A DNA stretch of 10,282 nucleotides from Lysobacteraceae bacterium. Lineage in GTDB: Bacteria > Pseudomonadota > Gammaproteobacteria > Xanthomonadales > Wenzhouxiangellaceae. The notes under the pieces were generated by a model. It was not told where the DNA came from, ran no database searches, and saw nothing but the letters and a program-made list of their open reading frames with translations. Shown in pieces: positions 6,313 through 10,282 of the stretch; the stretch's first letter is position 1; each line of letters opens with the position of its first letter. Where the stretch lies: contig JAIVHD010000032.1 in the NCBI GenBank assembly GCA_020201235.1, positions 1 to 10,282 of the forward strand, given 5' to 3'. Position numbers and translations under genes: made by a program.

Positions 6313-6340
6313 CTGAATGCCCAATTCAGGCTGGATTCAA
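6313..6340 (+). promoter_or_regulatory. Putative three-half-site operator for the secreted RYH-rich protein gene
   Basis: CTGAAT (6313-6318), ATTCAG (6324-6329) and ATTCAA (6335-6340) follow each other with an exact 11-bp period. The first two form a perfect inverted repeat with a 5-bp spacer; the second and third form a near-perfect direct repeat. An 11-bp phased direct repeat just upstream of a promoter is the usual arrangement for OmpR/PhoB-type response regulators. CATACT at 6352-6357 could be the -10 box, with no recognisable -35, as expected for an activated promoter. The regulator is not in the window. Confidence 0.45.
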
Positions 6341-6392
6341 TCAAGTCTTTGCATACTGGCGTCGAATGCTCGCAAATCGCCAGGAGAACAAC

Positions 6393-6875
6393 ATGAACTT
6401 GCTGACCAGCACCATCACCGTATTCGCGATTACAGGTTTGATCATGACATCGGCGTTGGCCGATACCCCAAACGAGCGCACTGCCTTGCTGGCAACAACC
6501 GACCGGCTCGCCGAGCGCTCGCGAGCGGCTGGCGAGCCAATCGGATCAACCCGGCATCAGCAAGGTGCAAGCCACGACAGTCGTTACAACAGTCATTACG
6601 ACCCGCGTTATCACAATCGTGGCAGGGCCACCCAGGATTCTCGCTACGGCGGGCTTCGCCAAGCGCGCCAGGTTCGTCATCTTGGCTACTACCCCGATCA
6701 TCCGCGCTGGTCGCTGGACTACCGAAGCCACCTGCACTGGGCGCTGCAAAGGGGCCGCTACGAAATGGATCGCGAAAACCACAGGCGGCTTCGCAAGATC
6801 GATGACCTCAAGCGCCACATTGTCTACGGCCGCGAACCTTCCTACGAATACAGTGATCCGCTTGAGTACGAGTGA
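6393..6875 (+). CDS. Secreted Arg/Tyr/His-rich protein of unknown function
   Basis: A 160-residue protein with a clear Sec signal peptide: hydrophobic residues 2-20 (NLLTSTITVFAITGLIMTS), then ALA followed by D24, so cleavage is probably after residue 23. The mature protein has a low-complexity middle (53-95) rich in Arg, Tyr, His, Ser and Gln (HDSRYNSHYDPRYHNRGR). A more ordered C-terminal part (96-150) has YYPDHPRWSLDYRSHLHWAL, then charged, probably helical sequence and an acidic YEYSDPLEYE end. It is predicted periplasmic or extracellular; His/Tyr richness hints at metal or surface binding, but I recognise no family. The start at 6393 is fixed by AGGAG eight bases upstream. The earlier in-frame ATG at 6366 has none and would bury the signal peptide. 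It is followed by a strong terminator and preceded by a putative operator, so it is probably monocistronic. Confidence 0.82.
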   Translation: MNLLTSTITVFAITGLIMTSALADTPNERTALLATTDRLAERSRAAGEPIGSTRHQQGASHDSRYNSHYDPRYHNRGRATQDSRYGGLRQARQVRHLGYYPDHPRWSLDYRSHLHWALQRGRYEMDRENHRRLRKIDDLKRHIVYGREPSYEYSDPLEYE

Positions 6876-6920
6876 GCCGGCGCTCCGCGCCGCTCTGCCA
6901 AGTGATAGACAACACTCCTT

Positions 6921-6943
6921 CCCGGCTTCGGCCGGGTTTTTTT
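6921..6943 (+). terminator. Intrinsic terminator of the secreted RYH-rich protein gene
   Basis: CCCGGC (6921-6926), a stable TTCG tetraloop, GCCGGG (6931-6936) and seven T (6937-6943). It lies 46 bp after the stop codon at 6875. On the minus strand no U-run follows, so it mainly serves the plus strand. The convergent M48 gene ends 27 bp beyond it. Confidence 0.93.
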
Positions 6944-6969
6944 AAGCGATGCTCGGTACAGGCGGCCGG

Positions 6970-8802
6970 TTACACCAAAATCGGCAGCGGGATGTGAAGC
7001 ACCCCGGCGACCAATCGGGTCAATTCGTACTCGCTTGAGACGACCTGGCCATCGTGTCGAACGCAGCGCAGCAGGATCTCGACCAGTTTGTTTCGCGATG
7101 GCATATCCAGCGACTGCAATCGCTGGAAGATTTCATCCAGCCGCCCTGCCCAGTTGTCGCTGAATCGCGCGGGTTCGACAAGTTCAAACCCGGTCAAACC
7201 GGAAAAAGCTTCGGCACTTGCGGCGCGGGCCGCGTCCGGTCGGTTGGGATGACCGTGCAGCGCGACGATAGCGACCAGGTCCGAGATTTCGGGGCGGCGA
7301 TCGGCCAGGCCGGCAGTGCCGCCAGGCACCTTGCGCGGCGGATTCAGCGCATCTTCGATTTCGCGGTTGAGCAATCGCGCCAGCGCATACTCGAAGACCT
7401 CGGTTCGGTTGTCGGCGGCAATCAGCTTACCGACCAGCTCCATGAACCGGACCAGTTCGGCCTCCGGACGCCGACGCATGGCCGGGAAGGCCAGTTCCAG
7501 CAACGGCAGGCGCAGGCGGGCCGGCAGCTTCGGCTCGATGTTCACCAGGTCGCGCACTTTAGCTTCGCTTTCCGATCCGCGCATTCTGACCACAATAAGC
7601 AACTGGTTTTCGCGTGACTCGGGATCGCTGCCCAGCAGCAGGTAGACCAGTAATTCCGGGGCCCATTCATCGGAGTGGGCGGCCCGCTGTAGCGGCCTGG
7701 GCAACTCGGCCAGCAAGTTGGCGACCAGCAGCATCCGGGCCGGCCCCGGCGGGCCGATCGACTCGCCGATCGAATGGCCGGCCGCCTCGGCCCAGGCGCC
7801 AGGATCCAGCGATAAGCCGCCCGGCGACGGCTGTTCTGGCTTTTCCCGTTCGGCCTCGGCCTGCTCCTGTTCGGCTAGCCGGGCCTGGCTGTGGCGCTCC
7901 AATTGTTGTGCGACTTGCTCGAATTGGGCCGGTTTGAACGACGGATCGATGCGCCCGATGCGCTGTTCCAGCGGCGGATGGGTGGCGAACAGCCGGCTCG
8001 AAAGCCCGCTGGCAAACAGCATGTGCCCGACCTCATCGGTATTGGCTGTTAATCGCGAGCCCTGCGCCAGCGCACCGATTTTTTTCAGCGCCCCGGCGAT
8101 GCCGTCAGGCGAGCGGGTGAACTGGACCGCAGAGGCGTCGGCCAGGTATTCGCGCTGACGCGAGAGCGCAGCCTGAATCCAGCGTTTTCGACCGACAACC
8201 GCCATGATCAGAATGCCGAACAAGACGCCCATCAAACGAATATTGAGACGCATATCACCGTTGAAGACGTGGCTGAATTCGTGCGCGATAACGCCCTGCA
8301 ATTCGTCGCGGCTCAGCGTTTCCAGAGTGCCGCGCGTGACGGCCACGGCCGCGTCGGCCGGCGACCAACCGGCGGCGAAGGCATTGATACCGTCTTCGTG
8401 CTCCAGTACGAAAACTTCCGGCACCGGCACGCCCGAGGCAATCGCCATTTCCTCAACCACGTTCAAGAGCCGGCGGCGCAGCGGGTCGGACGTGGTGCCA
8501 TTGACTTCAACCCCGCCCAGCTCACGCGCGACGGTCGAACCGCCGCCTCGCAATTGCAATGATCGGTACAGACTTGCCAGGCCGATGATGCCGGAAGTCA
8601 CGACGGTGGTTGCCAGCAGCGTCGGGCCGTTGGCAAGCCAGAACGACGGCGAAAGCCACGCCTGCGGCGATGATCCGTCGCCGAAGACGACCAGCGCGAT
8701 CAGGTTCATCGCGACCACAATCGCGACCACGGCCAGCATAAAGGCGATCACCAGCAAGCGGGTCTGCTTGCGGGCCCGATCTTGTTGTTCGAAAAAGTTC
8801 AC
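6970..8802 (-). CDS. HtpX-like M48 family zinc metalloprotease with TerB-like C-terminus
   Basis: A 610-residue membrane protease probably involved in turnover of damaged membrane proteins. Order: cytosolic NFFEQQDRARKQTR, two hydrophobic segments (about 15-40 and 59-79), and an M48 peptidase core with NAFAAG (140-145), the zinc site HEFSH (174-178; H174, E175 catalytic, H178) and third ligand E218 in SRQREYLADASA (214-225). A hydrophobic segment lies at 189-203 and THPPLEQRI at 274-282. A charged linker (300-330) leads to a helical extension of about 280 residues ending in LLRCVRHDGQVVSSEYELTR, a TerB-like signature. Plain HtpX is under 300 residues, so this is the long class. Start: the GTG at 8802, because family members characteristically begin M-N/D-FFE-x-Q-D. 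A TTG at 8856 would add 18 atypical residues. Neither has a strong ribosome site. It lies downstream of lemA on the same strand. Confidence 0.88.
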   Translation of the reverse strand: MNFFEQQDRARKQTRLLVIAFMLAVVAIVVAMNLIALVVFGDGSSPQAWLSPSFWLANGPTLLATTVVTSGIIGLASLYRSLQLRGGGSTVARELGGVEVNGTTSDPLRRRLLNVVEEMAIASGVPVPEVFVLEHEDGINAFAAGWSPADAAVAVTRGTLETLSRDELQGVIAHEFSHVFNGDMRLNIRLMGVLFGILIMAVVGRKRWIQAALSRQREYLADASAVQFTRSPDGIAGALKKIGALAQGSRLTANTDEVGHMLFASGLSSRLFATHPPLEQRIGRIDPSFKPAQFEQVAQQLERHSQARLAEQEQAEAEREKPEQPSPGGLSLDPGAWAEAAGHSIGESIGPPGPARMLLVANLLAELPRPLQRAAHSDEWAPELLVYLLLGSDPESRENQLLIVVRMRGSESEAKVRDLVNIEPKLPARLRLPLLELAFPAMRRRPEAELVRFMELVGKLIAADNRTEVFEYALARLLNREIEDALNPPRKVPGGTAGLADRRPEISDLVAIVALHGHPNRPDAARAASAEAFSGLTGFELVEPARFSDNWAGRLDEIFQRLQSLDMPSRNKLVEILLRCVRHDGQVVSSEYELTRLVAGVLHIPLPILV

Positions 8803-9011
8803 GGCCTTGCTTGACCAAATGGTGGGGCGAAAAAGGCGCTGCGCTTTCTCCAGCAAACGCCGGTGGGCAGCGGGTTGCGGGTGGCGGAGCGTGGCCTAAT
8901 AAGACAAGCACCGGCCACCGAAGAGTGGCCCACGGTTGCCACCGCGTCCGGCAGCTTATCGCCGGCCTGGCTCGGGCCGATGGGCACGCGTTGCACTGGC
9001 ACGAGACCGAT
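8803..9011 (-). other. 209-bp gap between lemA and the M48 protease gene
   Basis: Long for an intra-operon gap. It holds a stem GGCCAC/GTGGCC (8913-8918/8925-8930) with a 6-nt loop and no T-run, so it is not a typical terminator. The open frames through it are Pro/Arg-rich, overlap in several frames and have no ribosome site. It may hold a processing site, an internal promoter or a decayed intergenic repeat. I cannot tell which. Confidence 0.35.
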
Positions 9012-9596
9012 TCAGCCGAAGTCGACCTTGACGGCCTCGCGCTTGACCGGGTCTTCGATGTCGAGCATCTCGGCCGGACCAAAGCCGAACGGGCCGGCGA
9101 TGAAGTTGTTGGGCACCGATTCGCGCAGGATGTTGTAGTTCATGACCGCGTCGTTGTAGGCCTGGCGGGCGAATGCGATCTTGTTTTCGGTGGTCGTGAT
9201 TTCTTCGGTCAACTGCATCATGTTTTGGTTGGCTTTCAGGTCGGGGTAGCTTTCCGACAGCGCGAACAGCCGACCGAGCGCGCCGGAAAGGCCTTGTTCG
9301 GCCTGGTTGAGCTGACTGACTGCTTGCGGGTCGCCAGGGTTGTCGGAGGCCTGCTTCAAGCCGCTGACGGCTGCATTTCGCGCCTGGATAACGGCTTCGA
9401 GCGTGTCTTTCTCGTGCGCCATATAGCGCTTGGCCACCTCGACCAGATTAGGGATCAAGTCATAGCGGCGGGTCAGCTGGACATCGATTTGCGCAAACGC
9501 ATTCTTGTAGCGGTTGCGCGCCGTGACCAGGCGGTTGTAGATCGAAACTGCGAAAACGGCGAGCAGCGCGATAGCGCCAAGGACGATCCATTCCAT
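9012..9596 (-). CDS. lemA: LemA family membrane-anchored protein
   Basis: A 194-residue protein with one N-terminal transmembrane helix (about residues 3-19, EWIVLGAIALLAVFAVSIY) and a long helical bundle outside it. Family landmarks are YNRLVTARNRYKNAFAQIDV (20-39), QLTRRYDLIPNLVEVAKRYM (40-59), FALSESYPDLKANQ (111-124), LTEEITTTENKIAFARQAYN (129-148), and the closing VPNNFIAGPFGFGPAEMLDI (161-180). LemA proteins have no enzyme activity assigned and are commonly encoded beside M48 or TPM-domain proteins, as here. The start at the ATG 9596 is supported by GGGAAG about 9 bases upstream; a TTG at 9620 is possible but less likely. The gene is first in the minus-strand pair with the M48 protease, consistent with a shared membrane quality-control role. 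Confidence 0.93.
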   Translation of the reverse strand: MEWIVLGAIALLAVFAVSIYNRLVTARNRYKNAFAQIDVQLTRRYDLIPNLVEVAKRYMAHEKDTLEAVIQARNAAVSGLKQASDNPGDPQAVSQLNQAEQGLSGALGRLFALSESYPDLKANQNMMQLTEEITTTENKIAFARQAYNDAVMNYNILRESVPNNFIAGPFGFGPAEMLDIEDPVKREAVKVDFG

Positions 9597-9660
9597 TACA
9601 GATACTTCCCGGGTGATCAATCTATAGTCTAATCAATTCCAGCTGCCGGTTATAGTGGCT

Positions 9661-9779
9661 GAGCCCACCTTATTCACCACCCCACCTACTGTGGCACCGC
9701 CATACCCCGCGTCTGCAGCGTTTCGCTCTGTCACGCATCCTAACCGGACAGGCGAATACGCTTTCCAGTGCCTATGGCT
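9661..9779. mobile_element. Half copy of the hairpin (MITE-like) element, right junction
   Basis: This stretch matches the reverse complement of the right half of the intact element (10036-10215). Shared landmarks are TTATTCACCACCC (terminal repeat), CTACTG(C/T)GGC, CCCCGCGTCTGC(G/A)GCGTTT and ACCGGACAGGC(A/G)A(G/A)TACGC. The match is lost after about 9779, where the other arm would begin, and module Y repeat DNA takes over. The terminal-repeat end lies close to the lemA promoter region (start codon at 9596), so the element may contribute upstream sequence to lemA. Confidence 0.7.
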
Positions 9780-10024
9780 CGCCAAAATCCCCAGCGCTGC
9801 TTCCCGGGTGCACGCGCTACGCGGGTAATGGTTGGGTTTTGTGGCCTGGGTTGGCGTTGCGCACCCGGGGAATGAGGCGGGACCGGGGCAACCGCCGAAA
9901 TCAACATGGCATCCGAGCACCGCAGCCCAGGTTTCAAGAACCAGCGAAGACCAACCCAAACACCAAACCACCAACCGGTTCCGGCATGAAAACATCGTGC
10001 TGCGCCGTAAAAAGAGCGCTTTTG

Positions 10025-10240
10025 CCTACTTTTAACTCGGCTTATTCACCACCCGGTCGTCGCGAGGCGGTTCCAGGTCCTGTGGCTGCGGCGTTTTGCA
10101 ACCGAGCGCACCGGAGGCGTACTTGCCTGTCCGGTGAGCATGCGCTTGGCTGCAAAACGCCGCAGACGCGGGGCCTGGGGCCGCCGCAGTAGATCGGGTG
10201 GTGAATGAGCCGGGTTTAAGGTAACTGTCAAAAGTAGGTC
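10025..10240. repeat. Module X hairpin split by an insertion, copy C
   Basis: The left arm CCTACTTTT remains at 10025-10033 and the right arm TCAAAAGTAGG at 10228-10238. The palindromic element sits between them, just at the arm/loop border. In the other two copies these arms are separated by only 8 nt. Confidence 0.85.
10036..10215. mobile_element. Intact 180-bp palindromic MITE-like element flanked by TTAA
   Basis: The ends are inverted repeats: 10034-10055 and 10195-10216 match at 20 of 22 positions (core ATTCACCACCCG / CGGGTGGTGAAT). Inside, CTGCGGCGTTTTGCA (10086-10100) and TGCAAAACGCCGCAG (10151-10165) pair perfectly over 15 bp. The apex CACCGGA (10109-10115) pairs with TCCGGTG (10130-10136), with AGGC/GCCT inside. 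The whole element can fold into one long hairpin. TTAA flanks both sides (10032-10035, 10216-10219); deleting the element plus one TTAA recreates the uninterrupted module X with one G/A difference. It has no coding capacity, so it must be mobilised in trans if it moves at all. Confidence 0.82.
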
Positions 10241-10282
10241 GCCCGCAAGCGCGCAGCGCGGGGCGAAACGCCTTTGACGTTG

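Larger units (their letters stand above)
9785..10282. repeat. Right composite repeat copy (interrupted), same orientation as left array
   Basis: Positions 9785-9937 correspond to the Y module and end of a unit (CACCGCAGCCCAGG at its end). A new unit starts at 9938 with GAACCAGCGAAGACCAACCC. Its module X runs to 10033, is interrupted by the 180-bp element, and resumes at 10220 with GGTAACTGTCAAAAGTAGG until the window edge. The spacing from unit start to hairpin (87 bp) is identical to units A and B. All copies lie in the same direction, so this is a direct repeat of the left array about 9.5 kb away. No gene is present here. Confidence 0.88.

Noticed and set aside
7054..8899. Plus-strand frames opposite the M48 gene (up to about 231 codons).
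   Set aside because: These are shadows of the M48 coding sequence, with composition unlike real proteins and no initiation signals.
8811..9632. 273-codon plus-strand frame opposite lemA.
   Set aside because: It is antisense to a clear LemA family gene across its whole length.

Overview
The window looks like a chromosomal segment from a GC-rich gammaproteobacterium, most like Xanthomonadales/Chromatiales-type genomes. This is inferred from codon use, the LemA + M48 peptidase pair, the stand-alone glmS, and the abundant palindromic GCCCGGGT...ACCCGGG repeats. No species-level call is made. No rRNA, tRNA, CRISPR array or transposase gene was seen.

Layout. Positions 1-840 hold two tandem copies of a composite non-coding repeat with a period of exactly 395 bp. 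Each copy has a hairpin module (perfect 11-bp stem, 8-nt loop) and a palindrome-rich module. A degraded hairpin element (841-929) then abuts the stop codon of a sterol desaturase/fatty-acid hydroxylase family gene (minus, 930-1697). Next come a secreted or membrane-anchored TraB/GumN-like protein (minus, 1795-2733) and, divergently, glmS (plus, 2830-4647), the essential glucosamine-6-phosphate synthase. Convergent to glmS is a small, very acidic 49-residue protein gene (minus, 4813-4962). It has its own Shine-Dalgarno sequence, a structured 3' UTR and an intrinsic terminator placed 43 bp past the glmS stop. An EamA/DMT-family transporter (plus, 5403-6305) follows. Then comes a secreted Arg/Tyr/His-rich protein of unknown function (plus, 6393-6875), with a three-half-site putative operator and a clear terminator. 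The minus-strand pair lemA (9012-9596) and an HtpX-like M48 metalloprotease with a TerB-like C-terminus (6970-8802) probably form one membrane-stress/proteolysis operon.

From 9661 the repeats resume: a half copy of the hairpin element (9661-9779), then another composite repeat in the same orientation as the left ones. This right-hand copy is interrupted by a complete 180-bp palindromic, MITE-like element (10036-10215) flanked by TTAA on both sides. Removing the element and one TTAA restores the uninterrupted repeat with a single base difference.

The genic block (about 8.7 kb, including glmS) is therefore bracketed by direct repeats, with a member of the same hairpin-element family at each gene/repeat junction. 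The most interesting items are this nested non-autonomous element family, the composite repeat it invades, and the small acidic gene with its structured 3' UTR.
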